Assembly (NCBI GenBank): GCA_024220505.1
Contig: JAKZZE010000018.1
Location: 124,001-188,000 of the forward strand
DNA from: Rhizopus arrhizus
Lineage: Eukaryota > Mucoromycota > Mucoromycetes > Mucorales > Rhizopodaceae
Direction: 5' to 3'
DNA: 64,000 bases
Below are positions 12,501 through 24,658 of this stretch, piece after piece. Below the pieces are notes generated by a model. The model did no database searches. It had not been told where the DNA came from and saw nothing but the letters and a program-made list of their open reading frames with translations. The position numbers were made by a program, and so were the translations under genes. Every line of letters begins with the position of its first letter. The first letter of the stretch is position 1.

Positions 12501-12719
12501 TTATTAATTTCAGCACAGTGTTGTTTGTTTTAATGCTCATCTACTCATTTACCGCCAACATTCGATAATAAGGAAGGCCTACAAATTTTTGACGAAAAAT
12601 ATCTGTTAATTCAACAGGATTTGTAGGTGAATCATTACAATTTCAAGCACTTGGTCCTGTTGAAGTGGAAGCTCAATTGCTTTAGACTTCTCAATATAAC
12701 TAAAACTAGAAGAACTCAT
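9529..12719 (-). pseudogene. CTR9: Decayed CTR9 (Paf1 complex TPR subunit)
   Basis: CTR9 is the TPR scaffold of the Paf1 transcription-elongation complex. The complement strand from 12719 starts with MSSSSFSYIEKSKAIELPLQ, a CTR9 N-terminus. It then changes frame (TDIFRQKFVGLPYYRMLAVN) and meets in-frame stops. Further CTR9 blocks follow in different frames: 12300-11910 (DAARSFNMILGKRPNCMPAL), 11459-11232 (LDPEYILAQFGMGQMHINQG), 10592-10185 (PMNAYAANGLAITIAENG) and 10188-9529 (NNKNTNLLFCLARAQYIL, LHLNPSDKTILYN). The end is an Arg/Lys/Glu coiled coil. The breaks are not at GT-AG introns, and coding residues lie on both sides. It is head-to-head with RPN2. Very likely non-functional, though the last two frames are long and might still be transcribed. 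Confidence 0.88.
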
Positions 12720-12887
12720 GTTGCTATAGGGAAAAAAAAGCCAAGTAAATTTAATAACCGCTTATTCTGCGGTGAAATAAACAAATAAGTGTTGCGTCAC
12801 TCTAATCTTCGACACGTAATAACTTAAAAACGCGGCAGAAGTTACTTTTTTGGTGTCCCTTTTTATCCTTTTGTTCAAAACTTATAA
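12720..12887. promoter_or_regulatory. Short divergent promoter region RPN2 / CTR9 relic
   Basis: Only 168 bases separate the RPN2 start codon from the start of the decayed CTR9 copy on the other strand, so one region must have served both. No classical TATA box stands out apart from CTTATAAATG right at the RPN2 start. Confidence 0.5.
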
Positions 12888-15800
12888 ATGACGGCCCTTA
12901 CATCTGCCAGTGAGTCATTTATTGTGTTGAAAATAATAGTCAGAAAGGTACTAAACATTGTAATTAGATGGTATCATTGCTCTACTCGATGAGCAGCAAC
13001 CAGAACTCAAAGTTTATGCACTTCAACAATTAAATACGCTTGTTGACGAGTTCTGGGCCGAAATTTCTGACTCTGTTGCCAAAATGTAAGAAACGATTAT
13101 TAAATAAAAAATGCATATCTAACAAACTCTCTTTTTTTCTTTTTTTTCTTTTTCTTTTTCTAGTGAAATCTTGTATGAAGATCAATCCTTCAGTCAAAGA
13201 GAATTAGCAGCACTTGTTGCATCAAAGGTAACATAGTTCAACATGTTCACGTATATTGTATTTTAATCAAGTTTATTTATACCAACAGGTATACTACAAC
13301 CTTGGTGAATTAGACGATTCACTTACTTTTGCACTTGGCGCTGGTCAATATTTTGACGTTTCTGATACTTCTGAATACATAACCACTATTATTTGTAAGT
13401 ACATATTTATCTTGTATTTTATGGAAAAGGAACTTATAACGATTCATTAGCCAAGTGTATTGATAAGTATATCCATTTTCGAACTTCACCAGAAAACACC
13501 GAGCAGGTCGACTCAAGATTACAAGATATTGTCGAACGCATGTTTCAACGCTGCGCAGACGATGGCGAATATGAACAAGCAATTGGTATTGCACTTGAAT
13601 CAAGACGTTTGGATATTATTGAATCAAACATTCAGAAAGGAGATGCTAACCAACTACTTGCTTATGTGTTGGATGTTAGCATGACACTTGTGCAAAACTT
13701 GGAATTTCGTAATGAAGTATTGAGATTGTTAGTGAATCTATACAAGAAATTGGAAAAGCCCGACTATATTTCTATTAGCCAATGTTTAGTGCATTTGAAT
13801 GATTCTAGCTCTTGTGCTGAAATGTTGAAGAGCTTAGTTGAAAAAAATAATGAGGTATAGAAAAGATGAGGAAGAACGTATTTATGGTGTGCTAATTCAT
13901 GTTCTATATATAGCTTATGGCATATCAAATATCTTTTGATTTAGAAGAAAATGCAACACAAGAATTTTTGGCCAAAGTATCTAATGGGTTACCCAGTGAG
14001 CCTGCTGTAGAGGAACCAAAAGAAGATGCCATGGAGGTGGAACAGGTAAGAACGGCAAAGGGGGGGGATAGAGAGAAACTTTACGTATGGAAAAGCACTG
14101 GGTGTTAACAAGACAAATATTTAGCCACAAGTCGATACACCATTCAAGAAAATTAAATCCATTTTATCTGGTAAAGAATCAATTCGTCTTCACCTCGAAT
14201 TCTTATACCGCAACAACCATACGGACTTGCTTATTTTGAAAAATACAAAGAATGCTTTAGAGTCCAGAAACTCTGTTTATCATTCAGCCGTGACATTTGC
14301 CAATGCCTTTATGCAAGTAGGCACAACAAGCGATGAATTTTTGCGTCAAAATCTCGATTGGTTATCAAGAGCAACCAACTGGTCTAAATTTAGTGCCACT
14401 GCTGCTCTTGGTGTCATCCATAAGGGACAGTTAGCAGAATCTATGAACTTACTGGCCCCTTATTTACCCACACACGGTTCATCCAACAACAGCTCTTATT
14501 CTGAAGGTGGTTCTTTATACGCCCTTGGTCTTATCAATGCCAACCACGGAGCTGACGTATTGAACTATTTGAAGAAGGAATTAAAAGAGACCTCAGATGA
14601 AGTGATCCAACATGGTGCCTCTCTTGGTCTTGGTGTTGCTGGCATGGCCACTGCCAACGAAGATATCTACGATGACTTGAAGAATGTTTTGTTTGGTGAT
14701 AATGCCGTCGCTGGTGAAGCATCCGGTTTGGCTATGGGTTTAGTGATGCTTGGTACAGCCAACGAACAAGCTTTGGAGGAGATGCTTCAGTATGCTCATG
14801 AAACTCAACACGAAAAAATCATTCGTGGACTGGCTATTGGTATGTCATTTATCATGTATGGCAAAGAAGAACAAGCTGATGGCTTGATTGACAAGTTGCT
14901 CGAAGACAAAGACCCTGTACTTAGATATGGTGGTATTTATACCATTGCTATGGCATACAATGGGACTGGAAATAACAAAGCCATTCGTCGTTTGCTTCAT
15001 GTAGCTGTTAGTGATGTCAACGATGATGTACGTCGTGCTGCTGTTACTTCGCTTGGTTTTGTATTACTTAGAAATCCCAAGCAAGTGCCTCGCATTGTAC
15101 AATTATTAGCTGAAAGCTACAACCCTCACGTCCGATACGGTGCCACACTTGCCTTGGGTATTTCTTGTGCAGGTACTGGTTACTTGGATGCTCTTGAACT
15201 GCTGGAACCGATGACAAAAGACCCTGTTGACTTTGTCCGTCAAGGAGCTCTCATTTCACAAGCCATGATCTTGATTCAACAAACAGAAAACACAAACCCC
15301 AAGGTAGCCAGTGTCCGTAAGCTTTATGAAAAGATCATTTCTGATAAGCACGAGGATCCTATGGCTAAATTTGGTGCTGTTCTTGCACAAGGTATTATTG
15401 ATGCTGGTGGAAGAAATGTGACGATCTCTCTGTTGTCAAGAACTGGCCACTCTAATATGCCAGCTATTGTTGGTATGGCCGTCTTTACACAATTCTGGTA
15501 CTGGTATCCTTTGACACACATGCTCAGTTTGTCCTTTACTCCCACTGCCATCATTGGTCTCAACAAGAATTTGGAAACTCCTCGATTTGAATTCATGTCT
15601 AATGTCAAGCCTTCGTTGTTTGCTTATCCACCTGCACTGAAGCCCCCTTCAGCTACTGTTGTTGAAAAGGTTGCGACGGCTGTCTTGTCAACGACAGCTA
15701 AGGCTAAAGCTCGTGCAAAGAAGATTGAAAAGGAAAAGGGGGAAAGTATGGAGGTTGACAAAGAAGAACAGCACAAGGATGAGGAGATGAAAGATGACGG

Positions 15801-16101
15801 GAGTGAAAAAAAGGAAGAACGCAAAAAGAAGAAGAAGGAAGAGAATTTTGAAGTCCTTGAAAACATGACACGCGTTGTGCCTGCCCAATTGAAACATATC
15901 TCATTCAAAGAAGATTCTCGTTATAGTCCTGTCAAATCTGAAAGTAGTGGAGGTATTATCATGTTGATTGACAGGAAACCAGAGGAAGAAGAAGATTTAC
16001 TTCAGCCTCGTGTCCCTGCTGCAGATGCGGCTGCACGATCAGCAACACAAGAAGAAGAGGCTGCACCTTTTGAACCTTTTGAATATCCATTTGAAGATTA
16101 A
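12888..16101 (+). CDS. RPN2: 26S proteasome regulatory subunit RPN2 (PSMD1)
   Basis: Largest non-ATPase subunit of the 19S base; a scaffold that receives ubiquitin receptors and deubiquitinase. Seven exons (12888-12909, 12968-13085, 13164-13227, 13289-13394, 13451-13854, 13914-14045, 14125-16101) give 940 residues, the normal length. The N-terminal helical domain has [31 protein letters not shown] and LAALVASK. The middle carries proteasome/cyclosome repeats with alternating Gly/Ala-Leu motifs such as [32 protein letters not shown] and [15 protein letters not shown] Lys/Glu-rich loop (about residues 760-820) precedes the C-terminal EFEPFEYP-like end. Intron 1 has GTGAGT and a perfect TACTAAC branch. 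It diverges from the CTR9 relic. Confidence 0.96.
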
Positions 16102-18048
16102 AAATAATAACGCTATTTGCTAGTCGTTTTGTAGAAAAGAAATAAAATAAAAGACAAAAAAAAAAAAAGACGCATGGAATGTAATTTGAAAGCAATGAAT
16201 TATAAAAAAAAAAAGATGTTGGTGTATAGGTATTTGTTTTTAAAGAAATGTCTACTAAAAGAGCTTTCAAGAAGAGAGCAAGGGACTGCTACATTTTAAA
16301 ATAAGATGATTTGTCAAAAGGACATGACATCAATATGGATGTATGCTTTGTGTGTGTGTTGCAGATAAGACTAGGCACCAGGATTCTTCATGCCTTATTT
16401 GCACATGAAAATACAAAATCTTGGTGCAGGGTATGTACAAGAGAGATTGAAAAAAGAGTTCATGTTGGGTTAGGACAAGAGGGTTGATGGCAACTGCTGG
16501 TGCACACAATTTCCTTTTTTTTTTGTGTTGGGAGAGAGTATTCTATAGGCTTGATTTTTTCAAAAGGAAATCGATGGGTCTCTCTGTCGACTGATGTACT
16601 CCAAACGGGGGGTCATGCGGTCTTGATTCCCTCGAGACTGCTTCAAGAACGCACTCTTTCAACCCTCGCTTGTGATAGATGACGGATAAGAAGCCACGCA
16701 TCCGATCGAGCTCAAGGCGGCCAAGGTTGATCTAGAGTCGTCCAGTGTTGGGGAGCGCACGATCTTTGGGTCTAGGTGCAACCGACAGAGAGCAGCACGT
16801 GGGATTATTTTGAATAGAGCCAGAGAATCATGTACAATTGACAAAGATATCTTGTTGGCTGATGACATGTGCGTGAAAATTAAAATCATCCGATAAGAGA
16901 GAGAGAGGCCAAGGAGGGACATTCCGTTTTTAAGAGGTGGTATCCTTTTCTAGCATGATTCTTTCACTTCATCCTGTCACTCATGAAATCCCCACTGGTT
17001 CTTGCCGTTGTCGTTTGATTTCTGGTGTAGGATGTGTTCAATAAGAGACATCATGTTTCAAAAGATTTATTTGTTTACATGGAATTGACTACACTTTTTA
17101 TAAATTTAAACAAGACTTTTGTTTTTATTCGTGCATAATCTATTGACTCTTTTTTTTAAAAAAAAAGTCAAGCAACTTGAACATATGAAAAGAAAAGCTT
17201 TTTACTCTTTCATTATTTCATGTCATTTTGTGAAATCAGTAAAAAAAAAAAACCACTGAGAGGTGGATGGTAGTCTCTCTCTCTTTTTCACTCTTTCAGA
17301 TCCATGTGGATGCCTATGATAACCCTGGTCTTCATCTATCATTCTCAGTGAGTGATTGTTTTGTATTAAAAGAATGTTTACAGCAGTGGCCTATACTTTA
17401 ATGAGATAGTTCTGTTCTGAATGTTCAATAGCTGTCAAACAAATACCTTTTCTAATCAACAACAAGAAAGCGACCCATCCTTTTATTGTTTTGTCAGATG
17501 TTAGTGAAACAAGAGAATTTTTGGGGGGAAATGGGGGGAGACCAGAGAAAGTGTGTGAATTTATGGATGAACCAACAAGGAATTCGATGATAAAAATGTA
17601 AAGAACAAGTAAAGTCTTGTAATCAAATACCTTCTCTTTCTCTCTTTTTTCCCTTTTCTTTTTTTGCATGAGAATAAATAGATAAAAAAAAGAGGGGAGT
17701 CATGCTACCCCATATCGTGTTCTGTGAGTAATATGATCTTTTCCTTTTTTTGCTATTAGAAAGTACTAGTAGTAGTCAATATGAATAGACTGAGTCTCTT
17801 TATTACATCACATTCCCCCTTTTTTTTTTTCTACCTGACATTTTATTATAAAATGTAAACAGAAATGGAATCATGTATCACACTGAATCTCATCTCCCAC
17901 TTCTAGTAACTCAAAAACAATAAAAAAGCAAATGACGATTCATTTGGGTATGACAAATCGCGTTTCAAACTTTACGTTGAGACAATTTCTCATTCTCCGT
18001 CTTTCTCGTATGATATAAAAAGAAGAGAGAGAGAGTGATTTATTTTAC

Positions 18049-18082
<34 letters not shown>

Positions 18083-18085
18083 TAA
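16102..18085. other. Gene-free region after RPN2
   Basis: About 2 kb. It contains the RPN2 3' UTR, poly(A)/poly(T) tracts, and from about 16400 to 16950 a stretch clearly richer in G+C than ordinary spacers but without a coherent coding frame. A T27-type tract (about 18050-18077) lies just before the next start codon. No RNA gene recognised. Confidence 0.45.
17143..17171. repeat. Near-perfect inverted repeat, T-run/A-run palindrome
   Basis: TTGACT, one unpaired C and T8 are followed directly by A8 and AGTCAA, making a self-complementary element of about 29 bases in gene-free DNA. It could be a cruciform or transcript hairpin; no function can be assigned. Confidence 0.6.
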
Positions 18086-18937
18086 ATGCCCATCATCACG
18101 ACTTACCCTGTTCATATTCATGATAACGACATGTATCCTGACCTGATAGAACCCAACCAAGAAAAGGATCAAAAGCTAAGAGATGAACTGATCAAAGCAG
18201 CCACAGACGGTTTACAGCAGCAATCTCTTTTAAATAAATACAAATCACTCATGTCTGATCTTGTCGTGATGCAAAGTAAAATTGAAGTCTTGCGTATCGA
18301 CATCACAGCCTCTGTCAAGGCAATCGAGAGCAAAGAAGGCCAACTGTCTCAGCCGTTACTTGTCCACTTTGAGAAAAGATACGAGAATCACCAATCGGAT
18401 TTGAAAAATTTGACATATCTGCCCTATGTTCCCTTGAGCCCATCTTCTTCCACCACTTCCTTTTCTCAATCCTCCATAGAATCATCTTGTCTACCCAACC
18501 ATTCTCTCACCCTCGTCTCCGATGATGACCCGAGTCATCAAACTGTGTTATCTCTAGAATCTTCACATGCTACCCTTGATCACTCTCCGACATCTTCAGA
18601 GCGCCATCAACACAACCTCTCCACATCTTCCGAGCTCCATCAAGACAGCCTCCAACCTCCAAACTCACTATCGAATGAAAGAAACGCGCTGGACGACACC
18701 CTTGACTTTTTGGATACACTCTCTGTTGATGATGGTGGATTCCGAAAAGACCTTTTGAATTTACTCGACCGATATGAAAAGCCACAGGCAAAGAAGAGAT
18801 GTTTCTTGAAACGCAGCTTGAATACCTTGGCCTTGTTCACTTGGCAGTGGATCCGATTCATGATTGTGATGAGTTTAGCAATCTTGATCAGTTTAAGGCA
18901 AAGAGATAGTGAACCACGACCGAGGCATGCTCACTAG
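18086..18937 (+). CDS. Unrecognised tail-anchored protein with N-terminal coiled coil
   Basis: A single uninterrupted frame of 283 residues, not recognised as any known family. Residues about 25-95 are helical and charged, with heptad-like leucines (KLRDELIKAATDGLQ, LMSDLVVMQSKIEVLRIDIT). Residues about 115-215 are Ser/Thr/His-rich and look disordered. Residues about 220-245 hold an acidic block LDFLDTLSVDDGGFRKDLLN. A single hydrophobic segment near the end (WQWIRFMIVMSLAILISL) is preceded by KKRCFLKRS and followed by a short charged tail, as in C-tail-anchored membrane proteins. Codon choice and composition resemble real coding DNA. The gene is isolated, with 2 kb free upstream and 5.7 kb downstream. 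It may be a lineage-specific organelle or ER membrane protein; the function is unknown. Confidence 0.72.
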   Translation: MPIITTYPVHIHDNDMYPDLIEPNQEKDQKLRDELIKAATDGLQQQSLLNKYKSLMSDLVVMQSKIEVLRIDITASVKAIESKEGQLSQPLLVHFEKRYENHQSDLKNLTYLPYVPLSPSSSTTSFSQSSIESSCLPNHSLTLVSDDDPSHQTVLSLESSHATLDHSPTSSERHQHNLSTSSELHQDSLQPPNSLSNERNALDDTLDFLDTLSVDDGGFRKDLLNLLDRYEKPQAKKRCFLKRSLNTLALFTWQWIRFMIVMSLAILISLRQRDSEPRPRHAH

Positions 18938-20506
18938 ATTTCATTCAACGATATATACCCCCCCCTTCTTGTTGTAAAATAAATCATGAATGCCTACGTG
19001 CATGGTTTAAGAATAAATTGATAAACCCTTTTTGTCACGCAGTACATCGCTTGAGGTGATCTTAATTTAAACTGACTCAAAACAACTTTAAGTTTTGTTT
19101 ACATTCAAATCATTTCGATAGAGTGTTCTTATCGATACTCAAAATAGGGAAAATCTAGTTTTTGTCTCTATTCGTTCAAATGAAACATCACCGAAATAGA
19201 CACCACCCTTTCTTTACTATCCAACTATCCCCTTTTTCTTCCTACAGCAGACAAAGGATTGTCATCTCACTTTAATTCTTAACCCTTGTTTATTCTCTTG
19301 TAAATCACACAATCCATTCTTTTTTTTTTAAAAGCATTGATTTGTAAGGTTACAAAAGTAGACATGGTTCTATTCAAGACCTTCCATCAAGACCTTCATA
19401 CGTTCTAGTGGTCGTGTTTAAATGAGATACTGTGGCTGGGCCAAATAGAAATTATATATTTGTGAATTCTTTAATAGAGCATGCATAGGTACGCCAAAAG
19501 GGAATATGGATTCTACAAAAAATGAGTTGGAAGCCAAAGAAGAAACGCTTGTGTCGAAAGGGATGAAAAAAAAGGAGTTCAGTGACTTGCTGCTTTTGTT
19601 ACAACATCCCCCTCTTTTTTTAACTTTCAACGATGGATCTTGACTTTTTTGAAAAAAAAAAAATGAACCTCTTGTTTAGCGTCAGCAGTAAAACCAGCTT
19701 TGTTTTACAATGCAAGCCCATCTGATCAAGAAAGGCTTCCTCTTTACACTGACATCTTCCCATGAAGTCGGTGTGAACCTGCTGACATGAACCCAGTGAT
19801 GAAAACGAGAGAGCAAGAAAGGATGGATTGAAAAGAGTGTAAACAAAGGATGCAGTGTCAACAAGAGATGAAGCTAAAAATGTTCCTTGTTGGTTTATCT
19901 AGAAATTGTTTCATTTTACATGTCCTCTTGATGGACTGTCTTTTTTAAAATAGCACACTTTAAACACATTTTAAAAGTGGACACCCTTCTTTTTCATCCA
20001 CATCCCCTCTGTTTTTTTTATACAAACAAGGGTCTGCCTAGAGTCACTATTGACATCAAGTCGCGTCGAAAACAGGATGCCATAAATAGTCATCCTCCCT
20101 GTCTTTATGGAAATCTCACTCTCCCCTTCGGTCAGTCCGGTACTGGAGATAGCCATCCTAGTTCACACGTTGTAGCAACATGTGCAGGTTGAAACGAGAT
20201 TTCTTGATTTGAAATCAAGATCGATTCTATCAAAGCAACACTGTATTTGATGATTGAATTCAAAGACTTTGTTCATATTGGATGATCAACCACCATGGAC
20301 GTGCTCGGAAGAAGCCATCGCGTTTTTGCCACACTGGACTTTTGAAAGCAAATTTGCTTTGGTGAGAGTGGAGGGGATGAGAAGCAGATAGGGGATCTCT
20401 GTCCTGTGAAAATCAAAGCTCCTTTAAAATAGTCACTGGTGATGAAGAGAAAGGGGGTTATAGACTGTCCACTGATAGTCGATGTAACAGTTATTTAGTT
20501 GTAGCA

Positions 20507-20576
<70 letters not shown>

Positions 20577-23500
20577 GAGTACCAGCATAACCATGAGCCA
20601 TCTCAAGATACACTTGCTTTCGGAAGGTAAAGGACCTCTTTTGACATCAGATGGTATCAACAACGTTTATTGAATGGATAGGTCAGGTAACAAAATACTT
20701 TTAACAGATCAGGTTGCTCTGATGATTGTGAGGGGGGATATCTCAAAAATGTTTGATTTGATCAAAGACTTGTTTAGATGTTATTCTACATTTATATGAT
20801 ACTTTAATAGAGTTCGCCTTTTTCGTTCTCTACACACATAGTATTCCTGACCAGAAGAAAAAGGCCTACTCTATTTCTAATGAATGTACTGCTGCCTTCT
20901 TGACTACCGGACAGATCGTCTAAAGGGGATCATAGAGTTTTGAAAAGGATAATATAAGCATGCTCTTTTGTATAGAACAAGCTACGGTTTGTATTCAGTG
21001 AGCTCTCCATCTTAAACAAATTCAATCATCCGCTTTTCTTTCTATTTGATTCCCTCTTGATTGCAAGCTACACACTCTATACCACGTCCATCTGTGATTT
21101 GCCATCGTAGGCTCATTCGACCCACTTGATTCACTCTTTCATCGTTTGATGCTATCACCAGATGAGTATCCTATCTCACAAGATTCTTTTTTCGTTGACG
21201 TCAACAGTAGACCCATCCTTCAAAGAACTATCCGTTTTTTTTAATTGTTTTTCACATGATGATGAGAGATGCTTGGTAAAGAAGCCGAAATCCATGTTTT
21301 TCTTTCAACCCCCCAAAGTGACCCTATTACAAAACCCACTGGATGGTTCTCAAAGCAAGTTATCCTTTCAGAATACTCCCTTTCTCGCCCTACCCACCAG
21401 AGATCGATTCCTTCACCCTGTCTTTATTTCACTTACCTTCATCACCTGCCCAGACGATGCCATCCTCTTGTCGACCGTCTTGATCTTATCTGGCCACAGC
21501 GATGGATTGTTGTGTGAGGATGTGCTTCTGGTTGCCAACAAACAACCGAACGGTCTACAGATCTGAGAATAATACTGTCTCGAGGTAAGCAGTGGGTCCT
21601 AGTGAACGCTTGGTACTTGACAGTATCCGACCTTTGCTATCTTCTCTTTATGTCATTCCATATCAAGCTTTCATCCAAGTATTTCTTTTAAACCAGGAGG
21701 CTACCTTGACACGTAAGCCCACTCATCCTGTATCAAAGACCCTAGCAAACCAACCCTTCCTCGCTTGGTATCCCAAAGGCTTCATGCCTCACGTTTCTGC
21801 TCACAACGGACGTACTTTCAATTCGGTAGAGGGGGAGCTTTTGCCATCCCTTCTTGGATCCTTCAGCCTGAACATGTCCTTGGTCATCCTTGACCTTTGC
21901 TGCAGGTGGGTGACACTTTGTGACACAGCTTGCGAGCTCTAGGTCTCTTTTTTTTTACATCTTCCAAAGAGCCCGTCCTACTTTGAGCAAAAGCCCCCTG
22001 CAAGTGATCGTAGCCAGGGATGCCCCCCCTCTTTGACTGGAAGGACCCGACTTTCTGCAAGCCCACAGAGGCAGCGCATTCAAAAAGGCCATCCTGTGTC
22101 ACTCGACTGGATCCTCAAGGCTGAGCGTATCCGTGGGGGTGATCCACCTCCTGAGCTACCTCTTTACCAAGCCATCCTTGATCGGCACGAGGGATCACGG
22201 CAAAGACCCCCACCCACCTTGATTTCTCCACCGGTCCGCGGTAGGTTGCTCACTGAACTCGAGGTCCACTTCCGCCCCACTCCGCTTTCTCCCGGAAGAC
22301 GACGCCTGATGACCTTTGAACTCAAGAAGTTGAGGATAGTGAAGATTTGCCATCATCACAAGAAAGCAAACTAAGCCAGTCAACATATTTTTACAAAAAA
22401 AGACCTTTGAACTCGAATGGATGTCCATCTCTCTCCCCCTTCCTTATGCGTTCATTTTTCGCTCTCAAAGCAGGGAGTGCTTGAGTCATCTCTGGCTTCT
22501 TTGGATCGGATGTGGGCGGTGAGGATAAAAATAGAGTTCATTCGCGTCCTTTGGTTTCTATCCTAAGCTTGAAATACAGCACGATTTACATTATTTCTAT
22601 CAATGTTTGTATGTATCCTTCTTCATTAACACACACACACATTGCCTTCTTTATTTCTATGGCATGTTATCCAGAAGAGAATAAACAGAAAACTATGTAA
22701 AAAAGAACAAGACATTCTCTTTTCTTTTTCTCTAGGTTTCACATTCAAATAGATCAGCATTTTATTTTCGTTTAATTAGCCAAATATATACTTTTTGCTT
22801 ATGTAACTCTATTTTTTTTATTTGATTCATAATTTTACAAATTGTCTATTGGATTTTCTATTATTGGATCAAACATGGTTTAGAACCCTGAGGACAAAAA
22901 TTAGCAACAGTTACACGATCAAGTTACTATCTGAAAATGCTGCAGTCAAAAGTCATTCTTTCTTGTTGAAGCTTTCTTACATCTTTGTTCTTGTTTATGT
23001 AATAAACAGTGCTTTTGATAGCATCCATGGTATATACAAAAAAATGGAGTCATTAGCATGTTTTTCGTTTGGAGAAAAATGTACTTTTTCTTGAATCTAA
23101 TTTGGGTAATTTCCTTTTTTATCGTATTGTCCGTTCCTTGACAAAGCCTCAACCCTGAAACTTGTTCAATAAGCATCCATCCTCTCCTCTCTTACCTTTT
23201 AATTGTAACCTGTCTTTATAAGATTCAGTTTAGAAGAAACAAAAAAAGATGGACAACTCAACTTGCATCCAAAAAGACATGGTTTTTTATGATTGGACGA
23301 GTGTCTTTATTGTTTAACGTAGAACATCAAGTTTAACTAAAAATGATTTTATTTTATTCTATTTTAAAAACTTGAATTTGTTTATCCATTTTATTATTCA
23401 TCCTCTTTGTATCAGCCATCTGGATTCACACGCGTTTTCTTGTAACACGACTTTTTCTTGAGAAGCTCAATCAAACCCCAAGACAGATGAGAAGTCTGGT

Positions 23501-24658
23501 TTCATTCTTATCTCTTGTTTATGGAATGAATTTGTGTAACGACCTCAGACATTCACCGTCTTTTCACTCCATGTCGGTTTCAGTTTGGAACAAAGATCGG
23601 CAATCGATCGCCAACGCATCATTTTACATGTCTTGAACGTTTGCTGTTGGAAAAAGCATTTCTTTAGGGGGGAGTGGCTTGTGTCACTTGGATGGTCAAT
23701 TCAAAAGAGCCAAGTGGGAAATTCATTCTACGTGCTCATCCAAGGAGAAAAGAAAAAGAGGCGGTCAAGCCTTGAGAGACACAACATGTTTCCAGGACAA
23801 CCTTCGCTCTCTTGACTGCGTTTACCTTGGATGACAAATTCCAAAAATCCCTTTTTTTATGGAGTCGTTTATTGATATATTAAAACAGGGCATTCAGGTT
23901 TATTTTCCACATCACTTTAGAAGCAAATCTATCATGGATCCTGTGTGTCGACCTTTCTTTTACTAAACAGGATCTTTACATCCACAAATAGCCTTGCTGT
24001 CAATCATGTAAAGAAAGAGACAGGAAGGACATGTGTGAAAGGCGGACTATTCAGCCTCTGATCACTCTATAAAATGACATGAATACAAGTGCTATCACTA
24101 AAAACTAAGCTCGCTGTAGTGTAAGAGCTTGAGAGCCGTTGGAGATTGTATTCTTGTTGATGGCGTTTGTCACGTACAAAAACGAATACAGAATGTACAT
24201 TTGTGGTAAGAACAACTGATTTCTTAAGTATAGCTTCTCAATAGCAAGTCATAACCAGATGACTCTTTACCGAATATATTCTATAGTGATATGACTAAAT
24301 TATTCATTCATCTCTTGATGCTCCTTTGGAAAAAAGAAAAGGAATTCTTTTACAGCTCATTCTTTTTAGACCCGTTACATAAAATTCAAGACGATGAAGG
24401 CATTGAGTGGAAGCGTTGCCTTATTCTAGACAGAGCTTGCGGATAATGACTCTTCCTGAAGAGTTTTACGTTTGCAATGGGCAGAGCAGTGAATGATTAA
24501 ATCAATACACAAGGGTATCATTGCATTATGATTTATTATGCCCTTGTACTACTATCAATTTTTTTTTTTTCCTTCTTTCTATGCTTTTCACTTTTTTTCG
24601 TGGCTCAAAATCCGTTCTTCATCCATCCGTTTTTTCACCATTCAACAGTCGAAATATA
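18938..24658. other. Long gene-poor block
   Basis: About 5.7 kb without a gene I can support. Base composition changes along it: AT-rich until about 19.6 kb, then G+C-richer (notably 21.1-22.4 kb), then AT-rich again. Several open frames of 110-135 codons (21162-21566, 21592-21942, 22033-22374) lie in the G+C-rich part, but they overlap other frames and show no domain, repeat or splice continuity. It may hold long non-coding RNA, regulatory DNA or strongly decayed sequence. Confidence 0.4.
20510..20576 (+). repeat. Poly(A) tract, A55 then A11
   Basis: An uninterrupted A55 (20510-20564), one G and A11 lie in gene-free DNA. It may be a retroposed poly(A) tail or a slippage-prone homopolymer. 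No recognisable gene lies directly upstream. Confidence 0.9.

Noticed and set aside
9529..12719. CTR9 copy as an intact multi-intron gene
   Set aside because: Conserved CTR9 residues directly abut the frame changes and stops, and no GT-AG pairs of intron length can remove them.
15624..15908. Open frames on the strand opposite RPN2
   Set aside because: They are shadows of the Lys/Glu-rich RPN2 loop (reverse complement gives Phe/Ser runs).
21162..22374. Three open frames of 113-134 codons as possible genes
   Set aside because: They overlap frames in other phases, have no domains, and lie in locally G+C-richer DNA where longer chance frames are expected.
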